16,605 nucleotides of DNA from Bacteroidaceae bacterium (GTDB lineage Bacteria > Bacteroidota > Bacteroidia > Bacteroidales > CHK158-818). The notes beneath the pieces are model-generated. The model did not search any database. It was not told where the DNA came from and worked only from the letters and a program-made list of their open reading frames with translations. The DNA is taken from assembly GCA_017467745.1 (NCBI GenBank), contig JAFUKV010000253.1, forward strand, positions 1 to 16,605, written 5' to 3'. Made by a program: the position numbers and the translations under genes. Shown piece after piece: positions 1 through 7,375 of this stretch; within the stretch, counting starts at the first letter, position 1, and every line of letters begins with the position of its first letter.

Positions 1-7
1 TATCATT

Positions 8-1522
8 ATGAAAATTTTTAATTCGTCAATTTCTAAAAAATTAGACGCTTACACAATAGAACATGAGCCTGTCAGTTCTTTCGAACTAATGGAACGGGCG
101 GCTTCGGCTGTGGCATTCGAAATCATGTCTCGATGGAAACGAAACGTACCTATTATCGTATTTGCCGGACCGGGAAACAACGGCGGAGACGCATTAGCCG
201 TATCTCGCATGTTAATTGAAGAGGGATACAAACCGGAAATATTTCTATTCAATACATCCGAAAAATTAAGTCCCGATTGCCAAAAAAATAAATTACGCCT
301 AACGGCAATGCCAGACTGCCGTTTTACAGAAATAACCAATCAATTTATCCCGCCGAAACTATCGGACGATATGTTGATTATCGACGGACTGTTCGGTTCG
401 GGATTACATTCGCCCCTCACGTCGGGATACGCGGCATTGGTACAACTCATCAACAGCTATAATGCAACAGTGATATCAATAGACCTGCCTTCCGGCTTGT
501 TCGGAGAAGATAACCGCCAAAATAATAACCGTAACATTATCGCTGCCGATTACACATTCACATTTCAATTTCCGAAATTATCGTTTTTGATGTCAGAAAA
601 CGAACGTTTCACCGGGAAATGGAAAGTTTTAGATATCGGTTTACATCCGGACGCTTTGGCGCAAACCCCGTCTCCTTATTATTTCGTAGAACCGGAAGAC
701 GCCGCCCGCTTATTAAAAAAACGGAGTAAATTCGCATCAAAAAGAGACATGGGGCATTCGTTACTAATAGCCGGAAGCTACGGCATGATGGGCGCCGCCG
801 TATTAGCGGCAAAAGCGAGTCTGCATAGTGGAGCAGGTTTAGCATCGGTACATGCTCCTCGCTGCGGCTATTCGGTTTTGCAATCGTCCGTGCCCGAAGC
901 GCTCTTCTGTCCGGACAAGAGCGATACGCATTTCTCGTCTCTACAAATACAACAACGCTATAATGCAATAGGTATAGGTCCGGGGTTGGGACACCATATA
1001 GAAACTGCATCCGCATTTAAAAACTTGATACCACAGCTAAAACGTCCATGCGTTATAGATGCTGATGCGCTGAATTTAATAGCCGAATCGCCGGAAATTT
1101 TAGATACTTTACCTCCGTACAGTATATTAACGCCGCATACCGGAGAATTCGACAGGCTTTTCGGAAAATGCGAAAACTCCTATGAAAGAGTATTCAAAGC
1201 AAAAGACGAAGCGAAAAAAAGAAATTTAATTATTGTCTTAAAGGGAGCTTACACTGCCACCATATTGCCCAAAGGTGAAATATATTTTAACTCGACCGGC
1301 AATGCCGGAATGGCGACCGCCGGCAGCGGAGATGTTTTGACAGGAGTCATAACCGGGCTTCTATCACAAGGTTATCTCCCGGCAGAAGCCGCTGTGTTAG
1401 GGGTATGTCTGCACGGATTAGCCGGCGATTTGGCAGCAGCGACCGAATCGGAGGCATACATAACCGCCGGCGACATTATCGCCCATTTAGGTAAAGCCCG
1501 GCTACAATTAGAACGACTTTAA
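8..1522 (+). CDS. nnr: Bifunctional NAD(P)H-hydrate epimerase / ADP-dependent NAD(P)H-hydrate dehydratase
   Basis: This cytoplasmic metabolite-repair enzyme should restore NADH and NADPH from their damaged hydrated forms. The N-terminal half (about residues 1-215, YjeF_N type) epimerises the R and S hydrates. The C-terminal half (about 225-495, ribokinase-like) dehydrates the S form using ADP. Visible epimerase motifs are PGNNGGD at 55-61, IIDGLFGSG at 124-132 and SIDLPSG at 157-163. Visible dehydratase motifs are MGHSLLIAGSYGMMGAA near 248-264, GIGPGLG at 322-328, DADALN at 351-356, TPHTGEFDRLF at 375-385 and the Gly-rich GNAGMATAGSGDVLTG at 431-446, in which D442 is the expected catalytic Asp. 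The 504-residue length fits the fused bacterial form, and both halves look intact. Only 7 nt lie upstream in the window, so its promoter and any upstream operon partner cannot be judged. Confidence 0.96.
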   Translation: MKIFNSSISKKLDAYTIEHEPVSSFELMERAASAVAFEIMSRWKRNVPIIVFAGPGNNGGDALAVSRMLIEEGYKPEIFLFNTSEKLSPDCQKNKLRLTAMPDCRFTEITNQFIPPKLSDDMLIIDGLFGSGLHSPLTSGYAALVQLINSYNATVISIDLPSGLFGEDNRQNNNRNIIAADYTFTFQFPKLSFLMSENERFTGKWKVLDIGLHPDALAQTPSPYYFVEPEDAARLLKKRSKFASKRDMGHSLLIAGSYGMMGAAVLAAKASLHSGAGLASVHAPRCGYSVLQSSVPEALFCPDKSDTHFSSLQIQQRYNAIGIGPGLGHHIETASAFKNLIPQLKRPCVIDADALNLIAESPEILDTLPPYSILTPHTGEFDRLFGKCENSYERVFKAKDEAKKRNLIIVLKGAYTATILPKGEIYFNSTGNAGMATAGSGDVLTGVITGLLSQGYLPAEAAVLGVCLHGLAGDLAAATESEAYITAGDIIAHLGKARLQLERL

Positions 1523-1570
1523 CTCTCGATACAAACAACAGATTTAATTTTGACAGTATTTTTAAACTTA

Positions 1571-1600
1571 TTGTTTGTTAGAGAATAAAGTATATCTTTG
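1571..1600 (+). promoter_or_regulatory. Bacteroides-type promoter of the DUF4831 gene
   Basis: A TAnnTTTG -7 element (TATCTTTG, 1593-1600) lies 19 nt downstream of TTG at 1571-1573, which is the spacing usual for the -33 element in Bacteroides. A second TTTG at 1574-1577 is also possible but its 15-nt spacing is short. Transcription would begin near 1607, leaving a leader of about 38 nt before the ATG at 1645. No clear terminator is visible after the preceding gene in 1523-1570. Confidence 0.6.
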
Positions 1601-1644
1601 CATACAAGTCTTAAAGATTATTTTTACACTAAAATCAAAAACGA

Positions 1645-2709
1645 ATGAGAACATTGTTTCTTTCACTTTGTATGGCGTGCGCTTTCGGAAGTTTTGCGCA
1701 AGAAACGACAAAACTTACAGCAGCTAAACACAATAAATTCGGATTGATATATTCACTGCCGCGTACTCAAATAGAAATAAACGCCTTAGTTACCAGAACA
1801 ACGGTCAAGGCCGGGCCATTCTACAAATACGCAGAACGCTTCTTAGGTACACCGGCCACAATCACCCAAAACGCAGAGACATATACACTCGACAAAATTC
1901 AAGTATTCACACAAGGAGTTCCCGATAAAGAACAACAATACTTAGTCCAATTTAAATCGGGTTCTACTCCGTTTATTTGTTTAAATAAAGAAAATGTTAT
2001 ATTATCGGTAAACACCGATCCCGTCTCCGAAGAAAAACCGGAACCGCTTACTGCACAGCCCAAAACATACTCGTTAGAAGGTAACAGTTATTACTCTGTT
2101 TTTTCCGAAGATTTGTTATTGGCTGGATCTACGGCAAAAATGGCGGAAGAAGCGGCAAAACAATTATACCATATACGAGAATCGAGAATTAACTTAATTA
2201 CCGGCGATGTAGACCAGATGCCCGCCGACGGAGAATCATACAAATTGATTATCAAACAACTCGATCAACAAGAACAGGCATTAGTAGCGCTGTTTATGGG
2301 AACAACAGAAACAGAACAATACGTAAAAAAATTCAGGATAACGCCTTCTGGTGATTTAACCGACGAAATAGCTTTCCGTTTTTCTACAAAACGAGGCATC
2401 GTTAGCAAAGACGATTTAGGCGGCAACCCCGTATATTTGAATCTTAAAATTACCGAACGGGGAGAATTACCCGTTGATCCGAAAGGAAAACCGATGCCGT
2501 TACCCAAAAAAGGATTGGTGTACTGCATACCGGGCTATGCTGATATAAGTTTGAAATTAAATGGAAAAGAATTATTCAACGAAAATTTCCAAATAGCGCA
2601 GTTCGGAGTACAATATGCCTTAGATCCGTCTATGTTCGATGCGAAAAAGGGTGCTGCGCAAGTAACATTCTACCCTCAGACGGGTGCTATACGCGAAATC
2701 AAACAATAG
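1645..2709 (+). CDS. Secreted DUF4831 family protein
   Basis: This 354-residue exported protein has unknown function. Residues 1-18 form a signal peptide with a short basic start, a hydrophobic core and a probable cleavage after FGSFA, so that the mature protein begins at Gln19. The opening of the mature part (KFGLIYSLPRTQIEINA) and the overall length match my recollection of the DUF4831 family, which is found mostly in Bacteroidales. No transmembrane segment follows the signal and no lipobox is present, so a periplasmic location is most likely. No catalytic motif is recognisable. It has its own promoter and ends at a strong terminator, so it seems to be a single-gene unit. Family assignment is from memory of sequence character and was not searched. 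Confidence 0.8.
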   Translation: MRTLFLSLCMACAFGSFAQETTKLTAAKHNKFGLIYSLPRTQIEINALVTRTTVKAGPFYKYAERFLGTPATITQNAETYTLDKIQVFTQGVPDKEQQYLVQFKSGSTPFICLNKENVILSVNTDPVSEEKPEPLTAQPKTYSLEGNSYYSVFSEDLLLAGSTAKMAEEAAKQLYHIRESRINLITGDVDQMPADGESYKLIIKQLDQQEQALVALFMGTTETEQYVKKFRITPSGDLTDEIAFRFSTKRGIVSKDDLGGNPVYLNLKITERGELPVDPKGKPMPLPKKGLVYCIPGYADISLKLNGKELFNENFQIAQFGVQYALDPSMFDAKKGAAQVTFYPQTGAIREIKQ

Positions 2710-2719
2710 ACTTTTACAA

Positions 2720-2774
2720 AAAAAGAACAGGCTATTTATCTTCCATTACTCACGATAAATAGCCTGTTCTTTTT
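2720..2774. terminator. Bidirectional intrinsic terminator, perfect 21-bp stem
   Basis: The arms 2720-2740 and 2754-2774 are perfectly complementary over 21 bp around a 13-nt loop. The core of the stem is GAACAGGCTATTTATC. A-rich and T-rich ends on both sides give a U-tail in either direction. It lies between the convergent ends of the DUF4831 gene (stop at 2709) and the minus-strand lipoprotein gene (stop at 2786) and should serve both. Confidence 0.9.
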
Positions 2775-2785
2775 GTCTTTTACCA

Positions 2786-2989
2786 TTATTGCTGTATTAC
2801 AACCGTTGTATCGGATAACGTAACCGAAACGGAATCAGGAGAAATCGAATCGACCCGAACAGACCCGTAATCAATTACAATAGCGGAAGAATCGCCCATT
2901 CCCGTTACAGAAGAATCCGCGTTTTTACTGTTACATGAAGCAAAAGCCAATACAGACATAAAAGCTGCAAAGAAGACCCAATTTTTCAT
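2786..2989 (-). CDS. Small lipoprotein of unknown function (67 aa)
   Basis: The protein has a type II signal peptide: a short basic start (MKNW), a hydrophobic stretch, then the lipobox-like LAFASC with the lipidated Cys at residue 19. The mature part of about 49 residues is rich in Ser, Asp, Thr and Val, is acidic, and contains repeated Asp-Ser and Val-Ser pairs (for example DSISPDSVSVTLSDTT) that would favour an extended beta or disordered form. I recognise no domain. The signal peptide, the position up to a shared terminator and the Bacteroidota-like lipobox argue that it is a real gene despite its size. It may be read from its own weak promoter or through from the VanZ-like gene 149 nt upstream. 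Confidence 0.75.
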   Translation of the reverse strand: MKNWVFFAAFMSVLAFASCNSKNADSSVTGMGDSSAIVIDYGSVRVDSISPDSVSVTLSDTTVVIQQ

Positions 2990-3020
2990 CTTATTTCAAT
3001 TTTTAAATCATAAAACAATA

Positions 3021-3044
3021 GGATTTTCCGACGAAAGAAAACCC
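3021..3044 (-). other. Hairpin in the leader upstream of the small lipoprotein gene
   Basis: On the minus strand GGGTTTTC (3044-3037) can pair with GAAAATCC (3028-3021) through one G-U pair around an 8-nt loop, followed by TATTGTTTTA. It could end part of the VanZ-like transcript or form a leader structure before the lipoprotein start at 2989. The tail is interrupted and the stem is AT-rich, so this is a weak call. Confidence 0.3.
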
Positions 3045-3095
3045 ATTTTTTTTATAACAATACGGGTATAGCTCTTGTTCACTACCTTCCAAACG

Positions 3096-3128
3096 CAAAA
3101 AGATGAAATTTATATATTACAGTTCAAA
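3096..3128 (-). promoter_or_regulatory. Possible promoter of the small lipoprotein gene
   Basis: Read on the minus strand, TTTG (3128-3125) is followed after 21 nt by TCTTTTTG (3103-3096). The second element has one mismatch to TAnnTTTG. Transcription would start near 3089, giving a leader of about 100 nt that contains the hairpin at 3021-3044. This is a weak match in AT-rich sequence. Confidence 0.3.
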
Positions 3129-3138
3129 CCGGATAAAA

Positions 3139-3543
3139 TTATTTTACGGCAAAAAAATGACGGACTAACGGTCGAACAACCAAAACACCGGCTATTAATC
3201 CGGCCGTCGCCCCCAAAACATTAGCTCCGAAATCGAACCAATCACCCGAACGGGTATCAGTGCAGAAACTTTGCAACAACTCCATAATACCTCCGAAACA
3301 TACCGCACAGACCCAACCTGCCAACAAAATACTCTTTCGGCCACCATGTAATAAAGGAGAACGATATGTATCGAAACTGTATATCCCCATCAATCCTCCA
3401 TACATACAAAAATGAGCGATTTTATCCAAATAAGGAAGATCTACCTTAGGCATCTCCTCAGACGAGGATAAAGACAAAAATAAAATTGCTCCTATCACCA
3501 TAAAAGTCGGAATAAATTGCACAATGACTTTCAAAAATTTCAT
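3139..3543 (-). CDS. VanZ-like family membrane protein
   Basis: This 134-residue inner-membrane protein has about four hydrophobic segments (near residues 8-25, 44-58, 71-90 and 106-124). The VanZ-like signatures are DKIAHFCMY at 40-48, MELLQSF at 87-93 and RSGDWFDFGANVLGA at 98-112, with conserved His44, Glu88, Arg98, Asp101 and Asp104. VanZ of enterococci gives low-level teicoplanin resistance, but most small homologues like this one are of unknown function, and nothing nearby suggests glycopeptide resistance. It is divergent from the SNF transporter gene. The start at 3543 gives a normal N-terminus (MKFLK followed by a membrane segment). Confidence 0.9.
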   Translation of the reverse strand: MKFLKVIVQFIPTFMVIGAILFLSLSSSEEMPKVDLPYLDKIAHFCMYGGLMGIYSFDTYRSPLLHGGRKSILLAGWVCAVCFGGIMELLQSFCTDTRSGDWFDFGANVLGATAGLIAGVLVVRPLVRHFFAVK

Positions 3544-3606
3544 TTTCTATTTCTTTATCTATTTTTTATAACTAACAATAAAAGGATACTTTACGTTTAC
3601 CAACCA

Positions 3607-3614
3607 CAAAGATA
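3607..3614 (-). promoter_or_regulatory. -7 promoter element for the VanZ-like gene
   Basis: The minus strand reads TATCTTTG here, an exact match to the Bacteroides TAnnTTTG element, 63 nt upstream of the VanZ-like start codon. A T-rich stretch about 17-21 nt further upstream (opposite 3631-3640) could serve as a degenerate -33 element. Confidence 0.5.
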
Positions 3615-3724
3615 AATCAATATTTTGACCGAAAAGATTTCATAGTATATCTAACAATGAAATTTTTCAACCTAAAAACGTTCTATTTATACGATTTTCT
3701 TATTTTTATTTATTCAAAATCTCT

Positions 3725-3732
3725 TACTTTTG
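3725..3732 (+). promoter_or_regulatory. -7 promoter element for the SNF transporter gene
   Basis: TACTTTTG matches TAnnTTTG exactly and lies 26 nt before the ATG at 3759, predicting a start of transcription near 3739. A T-run at 3703-3707 sits at about the -33 position. If this is the promoter, the longer reading frame that opens at 3657 is not translated from this transcript, which supports 3759 as the true start. Confidence 0.55.
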
Positions 3733-3758
3733 CACGATTGAGTAAAGACAACATTATT

Positions 3759-5102
3759 ATGAGTAACCGAACAACTTTCGCCACTAAATTAGGCGTTATC
3801 GCCGCCACAGTAGGATCTGCCGTAGGATTGGGCAATATTTGGAGATTCCCTTACGAAACAGGTCAAAACGGTGGAGCGGCATTCCTATTAGTTTACCTCA
3901 TTTGCGTATTCGTTATCGGAGTTCCGGTTATGATAGCCGAGTTTACCATCGGAAGAAAAGCGAAAGCAAATGCAAACAAAGCTTATAAAATTTTGTCTCC
4001 GGGCACTCATTGGAATATTACCGGCATTATGGGCATCTTCGCTTCTATTTTCATTTTAGGGTTTTATAGCGTTATTGCAGGTTGGACATTAGAATATGTT
4101 TTTCAAGCATTAACAAACGGACTGGCGGGAAAAAGCGCATCCGATTTTCAACAAGCCTTTACCGGATTTTCATCAGACACTTTCCGCCCGCTTATGTGGA
4201 TATTCTTATTTTTGGCCATTAACTATTTTATCGTTTCCAGAGGCGTAAAAGACGGAATAGAAAAAGCCTCGAATATCTTAACACCCTTACTATTCGTAAT
4301 ACTTATCGTATTTTGTATTCGCTCGCTATTTTTGCCGGGAGCCGGCGAAGGCTTGAAATTTCTTTTTCACCCCGATTTTTCAAAAATAGATTCCGGCGTA
4401 ATTTTGCGGGCAATGGGACAAGCGTTTTTTTCTCTTTCTTTGGGAATGGGGACACTCACTACATACGCCTCTTACTTTTCTGATAAAACGAACCTGAGTA
4501 AAACAGCAGTTACCGTAGGTATCCTCGATACAGTAGTAGCTATATTAGCAGGCGTTTTAATTTTTCCGGCAGCATTCTCATTTGGCATCGACCCTTCACA
4601 AGGTCCGGAATTAGTATTTATCACATTACCCAATATATTTCAACATTTACCGGGAAGCTATTTTTGGTCGGTACTGTTTTTTGTACTTTTGTCTGTGGCC
4701 GCTCTCACATCCACTATTTCGCTATGCGAGGTTGGTGTTGCTTACCTACACGAAGAGTTAGGTATTACACGTAAAAAAGCTACTCGGATATTAATTGTTG
4801 TCTGTATTATTTCCAGCACGCTTTGTTCTCTTTCTTTCGGAGTATTAAAAGATTTCAAAATATTCGGCCTTACTATATTCAACTTCTGCGATTTCTCGGC
4901 ATCGAACATTCTTCTGCCCTTAGGCGGTTTATTGATAGCAATATATGTAGGCTGGAAACTGAACAAAAAGTTAGTACTTGATGAAGTTTCCAACCGGCAA
5001 ACTTTAAATGTAAGATTCTTTAAAATATTGTTATTCTGCATCCGGTATGTAGCGCCTATTGCCATTACGCTAATCTTCCTGTCCGGATTAGGGCTGTTTT
5101 AA
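3759..5102 (+). CDS. Sodium-dependent transporter, SNF / neurotransmitter:sodium symporter (LeuT) family
   Basis: This 447-residue inner-membrane protein should couple sodium entry to uptake of an amino acid or related small solute; the substrate cannot be read from the sequence. The hallmark of the first membrane helix is GSAVGLGNIWRFPY ending at residue 32, with the unwound Gly-Asn region that binds sodium and substrate in LeuT. Later signatures are GQAFFSLSLGMGTLTTYASY in the sixth helix and SVAALTSTISLCEVGVAYL in the eighth. Length and about 11-12 hydrophobic segments fit the family. The frame is open back to 3657, but those 34 extra residues are not family-like and contain the promoter element, so I place the start at 3759. 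The next gene begins 4 nt after the stop, so the two are probably co-transcribed. Confidence 0.93.
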   Translation: MSNRTTFATKLGVIAATVGSAVGLGNIWRFPYETGQNGGAAFLLVYLICVFVIGVPVMIAEFTIGRKAKANANKAYKILSPGTHWNITGIMGIFASIFILGFYSVIAGWTLEYVFQALTNGLAGKSASDFQQAFTGFSSDTFRPLMWIFLFLAINYFIVSRGVKDGIEKASNILTPLLFVILIVFCIRSLFLPGAGEGLKFLFHPDFSKIDSGVILRAMGQAFFSLSLGMGTLTTYASYFSDKTNLSKTAVTVGILDTVVAILAGVLIFPAAFSFGIDPSQGPELVFITLPNIFQHLPGSYFWSVLFFVLLSVAALTSTISLCEVGVAYLHEELGITRKKATRILIVVCIISSTLCSLSFGVLKDFKIFGLTIFNFCDFSASNILLPLGGLLIAIYVGWKLNKKLVLDEVSNRQTLNVRFFKILLFCIRYVAPIAITLIFLSGLGLF

Positions 5103-5106
5103 AAAT

Positions 5107-5430
5107 ATGCAAAACGATTTTTTCTATTTTTCAAGAGGACAAAGAAAAGCCGTTATCGTTCTTATCGCTTTAATTGTTGTTTTGACAGGACTTCTTTTTT
5201 GGAAAGATAAATATATTCAAAATTCCAAACCAGAAGAGATTCTTGTATATAAACAAGAAACAGAATCTTTCTTACAGCAATTAAAAACCGACAGTATAAA
5301 AAGCAGAACACGAACCTCCTCACCGAAAAAGAAACAGGATATACAAACAACCGGAAAAGCAAGACAAAAGATAATTTTACAGAAAGACACGATGTATCAA
5401 ATAGAATCTGTACCCCGCCTAAAAGAATAA
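5107..5430 (+). CDS. Small membrane-anchored protein, probably a shortened ComEA-like helix-hairpin-helix protein
   Basis: This 107-residue protein begins NDFFYFSRGQRKAVIVLIAL, which resembles the N-terminus I remember for Bacteroidales helix-hairpin-helix proteins of ComEA type: a short cytoplasmic FYFSRGER-like stretch and one membrane helix (about 14-32). A basic, low-complexity tail follows (about 60-88, with many Lys, Arg, Ser and Thr). The last residues (KIILQKDTMYQIESVPRL) look like a degraded version of the opening of a helix-hairpin-helix repeat (typically LN-ADT--L--IPGIG), but the protein stops there, whereas the relatives I recall are much longer. The next 70 nt hold no continuation in any forward frame. 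It may be a naturally short form or a truncated remnant that no longer binds DNA. It lies 4 nt after the transporter gene. Confidence 0.6.
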   Translation: MQNDFFYFSRGQRKAVIVLIALIVVLTGLLFWKDKYIQNSKPEEILVYKQETESFLQQLKTDSIKSRTRTSSPKKKQDIQTTGKARQKIILQKDTMYQIESVPRLKE

Positions 5431-5500
5431 AATATACACGAGAATGGAGCAGTTTTAAATAAAAAACGTATCTTCGTATATTCTTATTATGTAGAAAATA

Positions 5501-6358
5501 ATGCAAATCGTAACAAGAAAAAAGCGCCCTACTCTTAATTTGAAAGGTACATTGATAGATCTTTCTACTCCATTAGTGATGGGCATATTGAACGTTACAT
5601 CCGATTCGTTTTACGCAAACAGCCGTTATCAAGAAAAAGAGGCTATTATTGAACGTGCTCGACAAAACATAAACGAAGGTGTCTGCATTATCGACGTAGG
5701 AGCCTACTCTTCACGTCCGCAAGCAAAAGACATTCCCGAACAAAAGGAGATGCGCCGTCTTGATATGGCGTTATCTGCCATACGCGAAAATTTTCCTCAT
5801 GCTTATTTGTCTGTCGACACTTTCCGCGCTTCTGTCGCCCGTATGTGTATTGAGAACTACGGCGTAGAAATTATCAACGATATTTCCGGAGGAGAGCTGG
5901 ATAAAGAAATGTTTGCAACCATTGCCGAAAAAAATGTCGCTTATATATTGATGCACATGCGCGGCACGCCTCAAAACATGATGCAGCATACCGAATACGA
6001 CGATCTTATCGCCGATATGTTGCAATACTTCGCTCAAAAAACAGAGCAATTACGATTGGCCGGCGTATGCGACATTATTATAGATACGGGATTCGGTTTC
6101 AGTAAAACTCTCGACGATAACTACCGCTTGATGAACGCTCTTCATAATTTCACGGTATTTGATATGCCTATACTGACAGGCATATCGAGAAAATCCATGA
6201 TATATAAACTCTTAGAAACAGATCCGGAACACAGCATGAACGGGACGTCCGTATTAAATACCTTAGCCTTATTGGGAGGAACGGATATTTTACGAGTACA
6301 TGATGTAAAAGAGGCCGTAGAAACGGTAAAGTTGGTAACTAAAACATTAATGGAATAA
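5501..6358 (+). CDS. folP: Dihydropteroate synthase
   Basis: This cytoplasmic enzyme of folate synthesis joins p-aminobenzoate to dihydropterin pyrophosphate and is the sulfonamide target. At 285 residues it covers the complete TIM barrel. Visible motifs are MGILNVTSDSF at 27-37 (Asn31), DVGAYSSRP at 65-73, SVDTF at 104-108 (Asp105), NDISGG at 126-131, MHMRGTPQNM at 151-160 (the pABA-side MRGTP loop), IIDTGFGFSKT at 193-203, GISRKSMI at 227-234 and LRVHDV at 264-269. One oddity is Thr196, where most relatives carry Pro after this Asp (DPG). The gene is followed after 5 nt by cdaA, so the two form an operon. A weak TATCTTCG at 5469-5476 may be a promoter element, with one mismatch to TAnnTTTG. 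Confidence 0.95.
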   Translation: MQIVTRKKRPTLNLKGTLIDLSTPLVMGILNVTSDSFYANSRYQEKEAIIERARQNINEGVCIIDVGAYSSRPQAKDIPEQKEMRRLDMALSAIRENFPHAYLSVDTFRASVARMCIENYGVEIINDISGGELDKEMFATIAEKNVAYILMHMRGTPQNMMQHTEYDDLIADMLQYFAQKTEQLRLAGVCDIIIDTGFGFSKTLDDNYRLMNALHNFTVFDMPILTGISRKSMIYKLLETDPEHSMNGTSVLNTLALLGGTDILRVHDVKEAVETVKLVTKTLME

Positions 6359-6363
6359 TATAT

Positions 6364-7131
6364 ATGCATGACTTTGGAATAAAAGACGCTATCGACATAT
6401 TTTTAGTCGCTTTGCTGCTATACAATATGTTCAAGCTGATGAAAGAATCGGGGAATATTAACATTTTCACCGGAATACTCTCATTCATAGGCGTATGGAT
6501 TATCGTTACGCAGATACTCGACATGAAACTGATGGGAGCCATCATGGACAAAATCATTAGCGTAGGTATGGTTGTCCTTGTTATTTTATTCCAAGACGAA
6601 ATCCGGCGTTTCTTAGTCGAATTAGGCTCGCACAAACGATGGCGTTTTTTCTTGAAACACTTTACTCCCCAGAAAGACTCATCCGGTGAAAAAAGTTACA
6701 TTGTACCACTGACCTTAGCATGCGTCAACATGGCTAAAAAGAAAGTAGGAGCCTTAATCGTTCTGCAAGGAGATATCGCACTGACAAATATAGAACGTTC
6801 AGGCGAAATCATAAACGCCGATATCAGCTCTCGCCTAATTGAAAATATTTTTTTCAAGAACAGTCCTTTACACGACGGCGCCATGATTATAGCCAACAGC
6901 CGGATAGTAGCTGCCGGATGTATTTTACCGGTAGCCCACGATCACGATATTCCCAAAGAATTAGGGTTACGTCATCGCTCGGCATTAGGCATATCCCATG
7001 AATCAGACGCAAAAGCGATAGTAGTATCAGAAGAAACCGGAAATATTTCTGTCGCTTACAAAGGCAAACTCCACATAAAACTAACCCCCAAAGAACTGGA
7101 AGATTTTATTTCTGAAAGTGCTGTCTCCTAA
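6364..7131 (+). CDS. cdaA: Membrane-bound diadenylate cyclase CdaA (DisA_N domain)
   Basis: The enzyme joins two ATP molecules into the second messenger c-di-AMP, which in well-studied bacteria controls potassium and osmolyte balance and cell-wall homeostasis. Three membrane helices (about 10-25, 34-51 and 56-77) are followed by a short linker rich in basic residues (88-104). The DisA_N catalytic domain (about 112-248) carries the essential LHDGA at 169-173 and LRHRSALG at 202-209, plus SGEIINADISSRLIENIF near 146-163. Its 255 residues match the CdaA class. In Firmicutes the gene is usually followed by cdaR and glmM. Neither is present here, and the partner is folP, 5 nt upstream. A terminator follows the stop codon. 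Confidence 0.95.
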   Translation: MHDFGIKDAIDIFLVALLLYNMFKLMKESGNINIFTGILSFIGVWIIVTQILDMKLMGAIMDKIISVGMVVLVILFQDEIRRFLVELGSHKRWRFFLKHFTPQKDSSGEKSYIVPLTLACVNMAKKKVGALIVLQGDIALTNIERSGEIINADISSRLIENIFFKNSPLHDGAMIIANSRIVAAGCILPVAHDHDIPKELGLRHRSALGISHESDAKAIVVSEETGNISVAYKGKLHIKLTPKELEDFISESAVS

Positions 7132-7156
7132 CACTATTCATATTTAAAATTGAGAG

Positions 7157-7187
7157 AAAGGTTTCATATGTATATGGAACCTTTTTT
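7157..7187 (+). terminator. Intrinsic terminator after folP-cdaA
   Basis: AAAGGTTTCATAT (7157-7169) pairs with ATATGGAACCTTT (7172-7184) with one U-G pair, followed by a run of six T at 7182-7187 that partly belongs to the stem. It begins 26 nt after the cdaA stop codon. Confidence 0.75.
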
Positions 7188-7375
7188 ATTTACCCTCACC
7201 TTTCTTTTTTTATATTTTTAACCTATTTCGCTAAAATAAGGTCGTAAAAGAACAAACCCTATTATGCTGTTGTTTGAAATATGGCAATGAAACACGCCTC
7301 GCAATGAATGGCCAGATGTGTTTCTCCATTTGTTCGTATAATTCAGGGTTACTAACTTTTAAACTTTATTTATAC
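7188..7375 (+). promoter_or_regulatory. Upstream region of the Sus-type operon with a probable promoter
   Basis: This is the control region between the cdaA terminator and the SusC-type gene. TTTG at 7329-7332 is followed after 20 nt by TAACTTTT at 7353-7360, which has one mismatch to TAnnTTTG, so transcription could start near 7367 with a very short leader. Further upstream an 8-bp direct repeat GCAATGAA occurs at 7284-7291 and 7301-7308 (17 bp apart start to start). Its placement about 20-45 bp upstream of the -33 element would suit an activator site, but this is inference. The reading frame is open from 7274, but its first 34 residues are not like a SusC N-terminus. Confidence 0.4.

Noticed and set aside
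3139..3543. Reading the VanZ-like protein as a glycopeptide-resistance gene
   Set aside because: No vanHAX or regulator genes are nearby, and the family is mostly of general unknown function in Bacteroidales.
3657..3758. In-frame N-terminal extension of the SNF transporter starting at 3657
   Set aside because: The extra 34 residues do not resemble the family N-terminus, and an exact TAnnTTTG promoter element lies inside them. The start at 3759 places the first membrane helix normally.
5162..5506. 114-codon minus-strand frame opposite the small membrane protein gene
   Set aside because: Its translation is rich in Leu, Phe, Tyr and Arg, as expected for the antisense of an A-rich gene, and no family is recognisable.
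7274..7375. In-frame extension of the SusC-type gene starting at 7274
   Set aside because: It would put 34 non-family residues before a standard signal peptide, and the likely promoter lies within it.
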